NCBI GenBank assembly: GCA_034440635.1
Contig: JAOTON010001028.1
Coordinates: forward strand, 1,437,501-1,501,500
Direction: 5' to 3'
Origin: Lepas anatifera
Lineage: Eukaryota > Arthropoda > Thecostraca > Lepadidae
DNA length: 64,000 nt
The position numbers and the translations under genes are program-made. Of the stretch, positions 44,701 through 55,523 are shown piece after piece. The stretch's first letter is position 1; the number at the start of each line of letters is the position of its first letter. The notes beneath the pieces were generated by a model, which searched no databases, had not been told where the DNA came from, and was given only the letters and a program-made list of their open reading frames with translations.

Positions 44701-46383
44701 AAAAATGAAAAGGGATCTTTCATGCAATACCTAGTGCCAAAACTAATTATCTAAGCATACACTGTATAGTATTTTTGCTGTCCGGGACACCGCCCCTCCT
44801 ATAACTATACCTATAGTTATCGGAATTTTGGAGGCCACTCCTGACCTCAATCACTGCACCTCGCATACACCTATGTTAGGGCCCAGTAGAGCCTTGGTTT
44901 ACACTTAACTAACGAAACTACAAACTTTCTATCATGGCAATAAACTCTTCCAGACTCTTGCTAAAAGTTTCTTTTCTTTACCTGTCAATTCCCCTGCTCC
45001 TCTTCACATATATACTCACCTTCATATGAATATGCTGCTTTCTATCTATCTAGTCGAAGCTACAGCCTTCTTTCTGTTGTTTCTTCCTTTCGTCTAAAAT
45101 CAGCTAGGCGCGGCGGGTTGCGACAGCGTCAGAGAAACTACTACTTTAAATTTCTGATTGCTTGCCGCTTGCCGATCGCCTGAGCTACATAATTTGCATT
45201 TAAAAAATTCCTCTAAATTAATTGTCTAAATCCTTATAGACTAGAAAATTATACAACTAACAGCACACAAAGAGGAGGGCTAACAATGTTTTGTCAATAA
45301 CGAATACGAAACCTGCCTTTCAAAAAGCCTAAAGATGCCGCTTTTATTTACTAGATGTAAAGACGGCGATTTGGCAAGTCCACGCCGTAGACCAGCCATA
45401 CAAAAAAGTGCTGATGTTTGAAGGGTAACTGGATGCATTCTTGTTGCCCAAAAAATCATTTATGAAAATGTAGAGTTTCAATGTATTCAAGTACCGGACA
45501 CTTTCAGTTCAACTTAAATATCAGCATATTTATGCCTAGGGTGTCGTAGGGTGTCGTGAGTGGATTTGGGTGGCACACGGCGTGGACGCAGCAATGAAGG
45601 GCAATGAATGAATGATATGGAGAAAAATTATTTTCTTCGCAACAATTGGTCAATTTTGTACGATACAATGTAGAAAAATATGCTGCTTAGCATACAAATT
45701 TCAAGATAATTGCTTTTAACAACAAGACGACCAAACATGGTTTTTCACTATTTTTCACTATTCGGTACTAGAAATACAAAAACAACTTTTCAAAGGACGT
45801 AAGCCTAGAAATCATGTGCACAGGTAAACTGCTTTCCAGAATTGTATCTTTCAAAGCGGTCAGCTCATTTTTTTGGCGACACAAGGCTAGGGGTGTCTAA
45901 TTTTCCCCCTACCAATTTTGTGAGTGGTGGAATTTAGTGGTGGTGGTCACCCATTGGAACTTTCTCCGGTGGGGCAGGGGGGCACTGAGCGTATTGCCCG
46001 TGCCATAGTTTCGATTCTCTTGTTCCACTGAAATCGGTGGAGATAAGGATGCCAGGTATAATTGGCCAGAAAATAGAAATCGCCAGATTTTTCTTTAGAA
46101 AAGCAAAAGAAGCGCATAAAAGCCGAGTTAATTTGGCGATCTCCTAATCGACTCTGCCGCTCTCTTTTTCCAGTGGACGTTGGTAGAGGAGGCAATGGAA
46201 CTGGCCTTTGTAGTAAGTCACGGTTCTTACATGTAGTAAGTATTGTTGAGTAAAATTCAATAGTAGTAAGTATTGTTGGAAGTGAGTGGAAAATTCAGTA
46301 AAAAATAAGTAAATGTGGGTGGAAAGTTCTGCTTGACTGGGTGTCGTTCTGCACCCAGCACCCCAGGTTTTGGGCACTGCGTT
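44701..46383. other. intron 1, no recognisable feature
   Basis: AT-rich DNA with short frames only. GAGTGGAAAATTC-like motifs recur near 44167, 44200 and 46280. Confidence 0.35.
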
Positions 46384-46468
46384 ACGGCGGCGCTACGCAC
46401 CGCCGTTGTGTTCTATCTCTAAAAAAAGAGGGGGCGCTCCCGCTCCGTCCGTCAGTGCACGTGTTAAA
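46384..46468. mobile_element. TTAA MITE, family A, right-end fragment
   Basis: GGCGGCGCTACGCACCGCCG hairpin, then the terminus CAGTGCACGTGTTAA (TTAA 46465-46468). The DNA after the TTAA (ACTAGCCAACC...) also follows an uninterrupted TTAA at 63236-63239. Confidence 0.65.
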
Positions 46469-46990
46469 CTAGCCAACCACAGCCTCATGGACCTCAGTGA
46501 AGATTCGGCCCCAAAATCTATGTAATGTGCAAATAGAATTTGTGTAATTATAAACATAACATCCATGAAGACCAGATTCAATTTCTTTTTTATATCAATA
46601 AACGTTGTATATCGTATACTATCGTCCACACATAAGTTCACTTGAATACAATCACTACTATACTCAGCAAGTTGATCCGTCGCTATAGGTATGTTTCCCT
46701 ACTCAATTCTGTCTTTCTTCATCTTCTTTACACAGTATCTGCGTTCAACACCGGATGTAAAACCACTAAGCCTTAGAAAAACACATGCACACTCATAAGA
46801 TTTGGTCCCGCTCGTACTTAAATTCCATATAGGGACAAATTTGACCAATTCCAGGACCCAAAGTTCCTTTATTTCTGAATTGAACACTAATCTTGTTATT
46901 GGTGCTCGATACTAATCTATTTTGAAGTAATCCAATGCAAATATGATTTCAGATACCACTTTTTGGGATCACTTTATCAAAACGTATAAA
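46465..46990. repeat. direct repeat shared with 63236-63975
   Basis: Starts TTAAACTAGCCAACC and continues through CTATGTA.TGTGC.AATAG, CCACACATAAGTTCACTT and TTCCTTTATTTCT.AA.TGAACACT. The same order occurs near the right edge of the window. Confidence 0.65.
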
Positions 46991-47249
46991 CAGTTATTTT
47001 AGGAAATTCAAATTTAAGTCTAACTCAAGCTTTGAGGGGCACTGTCGAACACGGATAGCAGGCAGAGCAGTTACAAGACTCGAACAAGAGCAGTTACAAG
47101 CAGATGTTTCTCTTGGGCCGAGGTTATACTGTGAGAGTGTTGGGGGAGGGGATTTTTGTAGGGAACGCAAAGTTAGGCTAATACCTAATGTTCTGATCTA
47201 TCGATAATTATTCCTCACTTGATAATTTTGATGTTCTAATGATAAGAGC

Positions 47250-48277
47250 CCTCCGTTTGGCCCTCGCCCCACCGGGGTTATCGATGGCCCCATAAGGTTT
47301 TTCCGGAAAAAACAGCAAACGACGAGGCGCAGCACCGCAGTTGAGGGCTCTACCTTTCACTCCATCATTTTCCCAACATCCCTGATATTTTTTACCCCGG
47401 GTCACACAAGGTCAGGTCACCAGGCGAGGCAACCAAGGTCACCAAGCTTCAACTTTTGAGCTCTACCATAGCTACATTTCTAAGCCGATTAATTTGAAAC
47501 GTCCTACAGTTTATGACCCCCAGGGATTAAAAAATGTATATCCGGGATTTTTTTATTTCATGACCTGAGGTCAGGTCACGAGGTGACCTCATCCGTTGAA
47601 AAGCATGGGAAAAGCTGTCTTATGATCTAAGTTACAAACATGATTGTAAATGCTCAGATTTCACAGAAAAGCGTTCGTGGACACCCTTTCTCGGATCCCA
47701 AGGCCAATATTTGCCCTTTAACCTATCTGAGCTCATGACAGGTCACCAGGGGTCAAAACGGTATTTTGCCGATAATTTTTGACTTTATTAAGCTAGAGCG
47801 CTTGATCAAACGTCACCGTGTATGTCTTGGCACTGGCTTTCATTTGATATACGGCAAGGCCATTTTCTGACCTCTTGTAACCTCAGGTCATATAAAGTCA
47901 CGAAGCGACCTCTTGTGGTCAAATCACTGGCGGGAGGTCATTATTTTTCACATAGCAAAAAACGGCCTGGAATTTTTCTATAAAATGTACTTTATCAGAT
48001 CTCAATAGCTCTAATGGCATGAGAGCTGCGCCCGGTTTTCTTAACCATAGCATATTTTAGTGAAATAGCCTACTGTGACCTAACTTGAACTCTGGACGTC
48101 AAACCATTGACCTGAGCGCTTAAACTTGCAAAGTAAAGTCTTACTGAATTCACACAAGCTTTCTAATGCAGTTTCCATATTTGCGGTAACCTTGATATTT
48201 TTGGAGTTAGAGGGGGCCATCGATGGTCCCCCGGTGGGGCGAAGGTAGCGCTGGACCCTCGGTGGGGTGCGGGTTAA
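47250..48277. mobile_element. TTAA-target MITE, family C
   Basis: Left end TTTGGCCCTCGCCCCACCGG (TTAA decayed to TTTG). The right end reads CCTCGGTGGGG..GGGTTAA (TTAA 48274-48277). The inside is rich in AGGTCA/TGACCT. It matches 30340-31321 and 55524-57548. Confidence 0.7.
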
Positions 48278-48329
48278 CTTTGTGTGATTTAATTCAAATT
48301 TCTAAACCACTGATTCAAAGAAGCCTTAA

Positions 48330-49235
48330 CCATTCTCGATCCGAGACGATGAGTGTTTTGAACCAGGGTACTTTAAATACGGGTACAGTCATGTTTCCAA
48401 CGACCATCCTGAGCTACTCGAAAAAGTCTTTACATTTCTAAAGGACTCTGGGCTAGAGAAGTTTCTATAAATCACCCCTCCCAGTATATATGACGGAGGG
48501 TGCATGGTGCACCCCAATATAGGACTTGCCTATTTTCCAATCATAAATGATCCACCGCAAAATTTAAGCAATAGTGGTTTAACCTTTAAATGGTTTATCG
48601 TAGGCTAAGGATAGGTTATGTTAGGCTAGCTTTGAAATCAGGTTAGGTTAAATAGGTTAGATTTCTTCACCGCAGTGATACCTTTCACTGCGGGTCTATG
48701 CTAACCACAACTATACTCTTACTAACAATCTAACTATCCTCTCACACTTCTTTTCCTCTGCGCGGCGGCTGCCCAGCCGGAGGGGAGCTGCAACCTCACC
48801 TCCGGGTTGCAGGGTAAATTCGCGGCACCCTGGCCAGGTGTTAAGCGCACTTTCTAAATACGAAAATTATTGAGTTAACGGAGGATTTCGAGTAACGTAG
48901 ACAAGCGGACATCAGTAGCTGACACACAAAATTCTAAATTCTAAATTCCAAATTCTAAATTTAAGGTCTTCAACCACAGAAATAACCTTCGCACTCTGCG
49001 GGTCTAAACTTATTAAAAGACCTCCCTTGGCATGGCTATGCCATTGCCACGACCGTCCATTCGCAAGCTAAAACATCTTGCAACCCATTACTTGAAATAA
49101 CTCCCATTGCTTTAACAGACTAACGTAGCTTGCCCTCACACAAAATTCTAAAATTCTCCCACGCACTCCTTTAGAGGCGGGCAAAGGTGCTATGCACAGA
49201 ACGCCTAATAAAAAGCATTGATTGATTGATTGATT
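48330..49235 (+). mobile_element. LINE 3' end with (ATTG)n tail
   Basis: A short coding end, NDHPELLEKVFTFLKDSGLE then KFL and stop (about 48397-48465), matches SHPELLDKLFTFLGLLGS at 60660. The 3' untranslated part follows, ending in AACGCCTAATAAAAAGC and ATTGATTGATTGATTG. A microsatellite tail is typical of several non-LTR clades. It is strongly 5'-truncated. Confidence 0.65.
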
Positions 49236-50031
49236 GTTTCCAACTAAATCTAGTCCTCCCCCGATTACGTCACCAAGCTTTCCTACTTAGTCTTAGGATT
49301 ATCTAACAAATTTTGGGAGGATCAGCTGGAACATGCCAAGTTTGGGCGTAATGTGGCAGCAATCTAGTATAAATCAAAGTCCACCTCCTTCATCCATTAA
49401 ACAGCATCCTTGATCTAAACGGCGAGCGGCGTATTTTAACGTGATCTGTTGAAAAATTTAAAAGACTTCAAAGGATTTGTTGAAAGGGGGTGCGTTTATT
49501 TGACCAACGCCAGCCCAGATGCATTTATGCAGCCATGATTTTGACAAACGTACCAACATATATAAATCATCTTTAAAGTACAAATAGAAACCATTTCTAG
49601 CTTCTCGGTCGCAATTTTAGATACCTTCCATCAAGTAAATTTAAATTATCATCACCTACACGCTGAAAATCTGACTGCTTACTAAAGAAAAAAGCTGCAA
49701 AAGAAGCGTCGAGTAGGACGAAGCTTTACCAATACGCGATCATATTCAAATACCTGAAGCTTGGTGCTACGAAAACTTTGCGAAGTTTCTTATCATGCAC
49801 GGCAGCATGGATCAAGAAAAGTACAATCAGTGGAGGACGCAGGAGCGCTGTTTTAGGGGAGCCAACTCGGAAAAATGGTAAAAACAGTGTTTTCGAAGAA
49901 AATCAGTCAAAACTTTGCCATTTTGAGGGGGGGCATGACCCTTTGGTCCCCTCCTCTGGATCCGCTAGTTAGTACAATAATATCAACATCACAATGAAAC
50001 CTGCAAGCTCGTTAAAGTCCGTCCGCTTTTC
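49236..50031. other. intron 1, no feature
   Basis: No open frame or repeat that I can place. Confidence 0.35.
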
Positions 50032-50877
50032 TTAACACGCGCATTGACGGGGGTCTGAGCCACCTTAGCTTTGACGAGGGGGCGGGTACCCGCCCCCGCT
50101 AAGATCTCGAGAACCACGGTAGGTAGCGAAAAACGGTAAACGGCGTTGGGTAGCCCATCCACTTCTCCATCGAAAATATTTGAACCATTTTTTGTCAGGT
50201 CACATATAAGGTCACGAGAGGTCAAAACATGCTGTAATAGGGATAACATGTAAATTAAGTTTTTTGGGCATTACATCTGAACAAATAAAGATAGAGCAAA
50301 ACGACTTAAACGATATGAATCCTCAGAGTAAGCCAAATCGAATGATATATAATTTGACCATGCTAGGTCAAATCAAGGATTTGACCTGACCTGAGGTCAG
50401 GTCAGGGTCAAATTATATAAAATACATATCATTAGAACCGCAAAGCCAGGGCGAGTCTAATGCAGCTAAAATAAACGCTCCATCACTATCCGTTACTGAG
50501 TTATGCAGTAAAGCCATTTTCCCCATGTATTTCCAATGGAGAGGTCATGCCTCGTACCTGACCTTAGGTCATCGATATAAAAAATACCGGAACATATTTT
50601 AGAGAACTCGGTGGGCCCAATGTGTGATATGAGTTTCAATCGGGTAAGTTCATCCTGCTCCGACTTATGTTGTCTTAAACTTTTTTAGGTCAAGTCACTT
50701 GACCTCTACTGGTGACCTGGCCTGAGATGACCTAACCTTAAAATTTTCACAAAAGTTGTAAAAATGATGAGGGAAAAGGTATACGAAGTACGGCGGTGCT
50801 ACGCGCCGCCGTTTTTCTGCTATCTCCGAAAAACCCGAGGGGGGCGGATACCCGCCCCCCGTCAATGCGCGTGTTAA
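50032..50877. mobile_element. TTAA-target MITE, family A, complete copy
   Basis: TTAA at 50032-50035 and 50874-50877 flank CACGCGCATTGACGGGGG / CCCCGTCAATGCGCGTG. Inside, at 50382-50404, two overlapping TGACCT sites face two AGGTCA sites across one base. The GC hairpin and T-run are near 50790-50815. Confidence 0.88.
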
Positions 50878-51058
50878 GAGCCGAGAGAAATAATTTGAAA
50901 TTTGGCCGCAAGACCAAGCGCTTCAAGTCCTGTGCTTATATTGTTGTCTTCGGGACTTGCTATGGTAGCATGAGCAGCAATGAAAATTAACGGCCAATCA
51001 AAGTAATAATCAGTCTGTTCAAGTCTCACTGCAAAGGGCTGCATGTGCTGAGGCATGC

Positions 51059-51060
<2 letters not shown>

Positions 51061-51107
<47 letters not shown>

Positions 51108-51393
51108 GTATGTATCATATATTTCAAGATCATCGTAGAATTGTTAGAAACCTGGAAAAAACTTACAAAAATAATAAAAAAACGGTGCTTCTTTATAATC
51201 AGATGTCAACAAGAAAACTTTGTCCCCAATTTTACGAATGCGTGTATATACATATATATATATATATATATACGCTTTCGTAAAATTGGGGAGAAACTTT
51301 TCTTGTTAACTTCTGATGATAAAGATGCACCGTTTTTCGGATTAGTTTTTTGTAAGTATTTTCCAGGTTTCTAACGATTCTACGATGATCTTG

Positions 51394-51440
<47 letters not shown>
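51061..51440. repeat. AT microsatellites flanking a long hairpin
   Basis: (TA)n runs at about 51061-51105 and 51398-51440 enclose inverted arms 51118-51243 and 51272-51398, with another (TA)n in the loop (about 51246-51272). The arms pair nearly throughout (ATTTCAAGATCATCGTAGAA against TTCTACGATGATCTTGAAAT). The structure is about 80 bp inside intron 1. Confidence 0.85.
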
Positions 51441-51447
<7 letters not shown>

Positions 51448-51520
51448 ATTAAACACTTTTCTATCGAAAAAATGACCTCAGCGTCCTCGGAGATATTTGA
51501 CCGGGTTTTGCGTTACTCAC

Positions 51521-52342
51521 CGACTGAGAGGGTCGTCTGATGTCGAGGATTCCAGCACCGTCGGTGATTATGTAGCCGTCGTCATCACAAAGCTGCTGCT
51601 CCACACACTGCTGGTCACCTTCACATGTTGAACCTCCTTCGGACCCACCACCACTGAGGAAGGGGTTGTTCGAGAAATCCCCCGCAGGCACCCCTGCGGT
51701 CTGTCCCTGATCGGAAGGCGGTTGGGGCAGGAAGGGGCTGCTGCCCTGCTGCTCCGGCCCAGTCTTCACGGTCGGGGTGGGGGGAAGGGCGGGTCCCAGG
51801 GTGCCGCGGCAGCAGACCCCTTCCTGGCCAGGGCTGGACGTGGGGCATCTCTGCAGCGCCACGGTCGGCTGGTTGGGGTTGGCGGGAGGCCGGTTCTTCA
51901 GAACTCCCACCACGAAGCCCGTGTACGGGTCACACAGCTCCGGTCCTACACAGCTGAGACCGGCGCCACAGACGGCTGCCATCGGACCGAGCGGCCCCGA
52001 GCTGCCAATGCCGGGGTTCTGGTTCAGGTCCGCTGGGTCTATTTCTTGTTCAACCCCCTGAGACGACGCAGAAGACTGTCCTTGGAGATCCGCCGCGCGG
52101 CCATCGCTCGCCGGGTGATACTCAGGCAGGAAGGGATTGAAATGGCCTACGTGTCCAGGCGGCGGCTGTGCCAAGATGATACCAGCTCCATAGTCGGTCC
52201 CGCCAGGCACGTGCGGGTTGATGCGCGTGAAACCGTGTGGAGACGCCCCGCCATGGTGCCTGCCTCCGCTCTGCTGCGGTAGTGGTCTTGGGACGGCGTT
52301 CACAGCCGTCACGCTAAGAATCAGCACCACCGCTGCCCGCAT
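51521..52342 (-). CDS. 5' coding exon: secreted masquerade-like clip-domain protein (serine protease homologue)
   Basis: The exon is 822 nt, 274 codons, ending in phase 0 at donor GTGAGTAA. The chosen start has G at -3 and begins a signal peptide, MRAAVVLILSVTAVNA, probably cut before VPRP. An in-frame ATG 57 nt upstream would bury that signal. Residues 17-124 are a Gly/Pro/His/Gln-rich leader. Cys 125, 131, 137, 166, 177 and 178 form a complete clip-like knot ending GQEGVCC. Residues 180-239 are a Pro/Gly linker, with PFLP-type motifs at 69-72 and 203-206 and a related PFLS at 227-230. Cys 240, 246 and 252 with DGAGILDIRR start the second knot, finished by the next exon. In arthropods such proteins act extracellularly in the prophenoloxidase and clotting cascades, usually as inactive protease homologues; that role is inferred here. 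Confidence 0.87.
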
Positions 52343-52577
52343 CCCCACAGCCAGCTGGTCACCGGGCGACTGAGTGGTCCAGGCGGCCTGGTACGGCACA
52401 CAGCGGCGCCAGCGCAGCCGCCTCTGCTGCCCCCGGCGATACGGCAGTCCGGCTCAAGGCTGGCCCGGACAAGCTCGCAGACAGAAGCAGGCTCGCCGCA
52501 GTCGGCGCGCGTGGCGCGGCTTCATCTGCGCGCCGGCCCCGGCAGATGCATCTGCGAGGCTCCATGACGAATCGCCG
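52343..52577 (-). promoter_or_regulatory. GC-rich 5' flank of the clip-domain gene
   Basis: The stretch just upstream of the start codon is very GC-rich and CpG-rich, unlike the AT-rich surroundings. It is probably 5' UTR and promoter, though I see no TATA box. Open frames on both strands here reflect composition. It ends abruptly at a TTAA MITE (52578). Confidence 0.4.
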
Positions 52578-53025
52578 TTAAAGGGAATGTGGCACCTTCA
52601 CAACGTGATTTTAACTGAGATAGCCAAGTTGTAAAGCAGGTCCGAAAACCCAATACTCCAAATTTCATTTGTCTTGGAACTCGATATTTCCGTAGAAAAA
52701 AGATAAAACCTACCTGACACCAGTCTCCCGTCGCCGGCGGCCATTGTTGTGAGCTACTGGTGTGACGACATATGCTGACGTCACGATGAGCATCAGCCAA
52801 TCGAAGCCCTTGAAGCGTTTCAAGTATGGTAGTGGTTGCCAGATCGTGACATCATCCACAGGCTGATATTTATTTACTTTTCTAGAGGAGTATTTTTAAA
52901 AACCAAATATTGAAATAATTGTACATTTTTCAGAGAAATCGTGAGTGGTTTCATTATTTTTGACTAAAAGTACGCCTAATAACACTAAATTCCAGGATTC
53001 GACCAAGGTGCCACATTCGCTTTAA
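52578..53025 (+). mobile_element. TTAA MITE, family G, just upstream of the start codon
   Basis: TTAA at 52578-52581 and 53022-53025 enclose ends AAGGGAATGTGGCACCTT / AAGGTGCCACATTCGCTT. It contains a TGACGTCA at about 52777 and is related to 24379-24824. Its near end is about 235 bp from the ATG. Confidence 0.8.
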
Positions 53026-53774
53026 CCAGGATTGATCTGATACAGCCGCGTGCCGCCCGCAGAACCAGCTTAACGGCTTCTCCAGACACACATAATACCT
53101 GCCCTCACCGTCATGGACAACCAGTTCATGCCATAGGTGGATCCAGGGGGCAGAGGGGGAACTTTTCTCCTCCTCCAATCGACCCTTGGTGCATCCTGAA
53201 ATGGTCGCAGTACTTCCTGAAAGGTCAATGGCGTCCCCCTAAAATATCAATTCCGACCCCCCCTCTCCAGTGTAGGAGCATGCCCGCGCGATAGGATTTA
53301 GCGCCCACCTGATGGGGTTTGCTGCCCCCTGATCTGGATGCCGCCCCCCCGATCACGTGCCCACATCAGATTGGAAGTCCTGGAACCGCTAATGGTTCAT
53401 GCCAGGCTATCTGAACACGCGGGAGCGTCTCTAAATAATTAGCTGGGGACGACACGTCCTATCCAGTTCTACGAAATACCGCTCGCTGGGTGAAGCAGCC
53501 GATTTTTAGGAGATTGCACGGGAACAAGACTTGTCCCGTTGCTGCAGACCATGGCTATTCCAATTTACAGAGTTGTGCGACTCATGAGTCAGAGTCAGAA
53601 TTTACCTCAAATTCGGACTCATTTGGCTCTGAGTTGAGTTGAGTCAACAATTTAGACTGCTGAGTTGAGTGGAGTTAAGTTAGTGCACATTACACCAATG
53701 AGCTGAGTTGACTCAAACCCGGCGAGTCAAATGAGTTGACAAAATGTGACTGAACAGACAAGTATAATGCCACA
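53026..53774. repeat. 5' intergenic DNA with a GAGTTGAGTC-type simple repeat
   Basis: Degenerate GAGTTGAGTTGAGTCA units cover about 53578-53740. The rest has C-rich and G-rich stretches and no gene. Confidence 0.5.
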
Positions 53775-55253
53775 CAGGAGCGTAGCCAAAGGGGGGCGGC
53801 AGGGACAGTCACCCCTCCCTGAGAGCCCGAAGGGCCCCCTGAGGACACTAGCCGCGCTTCGCACGGCTCGCCCGCACTATACCATGTGGCAAAATTTGGC
53901 ATTTTATACCAGACAGAGCCCTCTTAAGCCCTTGCCCCGGTGGCGGGTACGAACCACCTTCGCCCTGGTGGGGGGGGGGCTAAAAAGACTCCCACAATCT
54001 AAAAAACTAAGAGAGCTAAAAAAAGCGCGAAACGGCAATCGAAAGCTCTTCGAAAATGAGATCGAAAATACTTCGGTCATTTTTCTTGTCAGGTCAATAT
54101 CAAGGTCACCAGAGGTCAAAACAGGTCAAAATCGCTAATATGAGGTGTACTAAGAAAACCTCATATATCTCAGAAACTATGACAGCTAGAAACATTTTTC
54201 TAACACCATTCGAAAGCTCTTGAGATGCGCTTTCATTACAGTGGCATTCATTTTCGTGTCAGGTCAAAGCCTAGGGAGCTACAGGTCACTAAATATTGGG
54301 CATATTCTTGGGAATGTCCATAGCCACCCATGCATAAGGGCGTTTACTTTTTCGCTAATAGCTTCCAAACCAAACAAGATACAGCCATCGTTTATGCACC
54401 ATTGCAATCCTCTCGTCAATACGAATCGAATGATATATGATATTGCTATGCCAGGTCAAATTTAAGAATTTGACCTGACCCAGGTCAACGGTCTGACCCA
54501 ACTTGAGCTGGTATAGTCATGGTGTATATCATTTGACTTCCAGTGACTATACAAACACTTTGGTGACAAAATAAAAGCTCTATCTTAGTTTACTCAAAAT
54601 TTATAGAGAAAAACACAAAAAATGCTTCTTTGACCTAAGGTGACCTTTTAAAGGTCACAAGTCAAAAATTTTGACATCAGCTTCAGAAATGGGCTAAGAG
54701 CAAGTCGCAACCGATGTTTGAAGTTGATTACATCCATACTTACTGAGAAAAGCTCATTTCGTGATTTCCCCATGCATTGACAATGGGGAGGTCATGCTCT
54801 GCACATGACCTTAGGTCATCAATATCAAAAATCCCGGAACAAATGTTGTAGCTCCTGGTGGGCCCAATATGTGGTATGAGTTTCAACTTGATCGATTAAC
54901 CCTTCTTTTAGTTATGCGGTCCTAAGTATTTTTTTAGGTGAGGTCACTTCACCTGGCCTGGTGACCTGACCTGATATGAACTTGAGCCAAAATTTTCAGG
55001 AAAGATGTAAAAATGATGAAGGAACAGCTAGACCAAGTTTGGCGGCGCTGCGCGCCGCCGTTTTTTTGGTCACTTCGGAAAAACCCGAGGGGGTCTAAAA
55101 AGACCCCCACCCGGGCGAAGGTTAAGCCCTCTTCAGCACTCTATTCTGTAACAAGCAAGGCCCTTTTTACCCATCAGGGCCCTTTTGGCGCTGTCGCAGG
55201 AGCCCTTTTCGGGGTGCCGCCCCTCCCTGAGCGAAATCCTGGCTACGCCCCTG
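53775..55253. mobile_element. hAT-like MITE (CAGGAGCGTAGCC ends), 8-bp duplication ATGCCACA, split by a TTAA MITE
   Basis: CAGGAGCGTAGCCA and TGGCTACGCCCCTG are inverted ends with ATGCCACA directly outside each (53767-53774 and 55254-55261). Only about 280 bp belong to this element; the rest is the TTAA element at 53924-55125. Confidence 0.85.
53924..55125. mobile_element. TTAA-target MITE, family B, nested
   Basis: TTAA at 53924-53927 and 55122-55125. The sequence matches 21365-22566 over its whole length in inverse orientation, including the hairpin GGCGGCGCTGCGCGCCGCC near 55041. No transposase; the 130-codon frame at 53746-54138 crosses the element boundary and is chance. Confidence 0.85.
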
Positions 55254-55523
55254 ATGCCACATATAAGTGTTTGAACACAAGTCCACGTCTAACATACGAA
55301 CTAGTTGGGTCTCGTCCCACCTAGCTTGGCCAGATCCCACCTAGTTCAGTAAAAAATCCCACCTAGTTTATACTGGCTTGGGTGAAAACTGTGTGTAATA
55401 AAACAACCATTTAAGTTCAAGAAAATTCTAGAATTTGTGTACATCACATAAGACTCACTCACGGTCTGTATTTCTTAAGTTCCATCTGATGCGTGTTGTA
55501 TTCTGGACTACCATAAGCTGAGC

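Noticed and set aside
51045..51456. 109- and 74-codon frames with IYIYIY runs
   Set aside because: They are translations of (TA)n repeats around a hairpin.
51722..52282. 186-codon plus-strand frame
   Set aside because: It lies opposite the 5' coding exon; its Arg/Ala-rich content is what GC-rich codons give on the other strand, while the minus frame has a signal peptide, cysteine pattern and splice donor.
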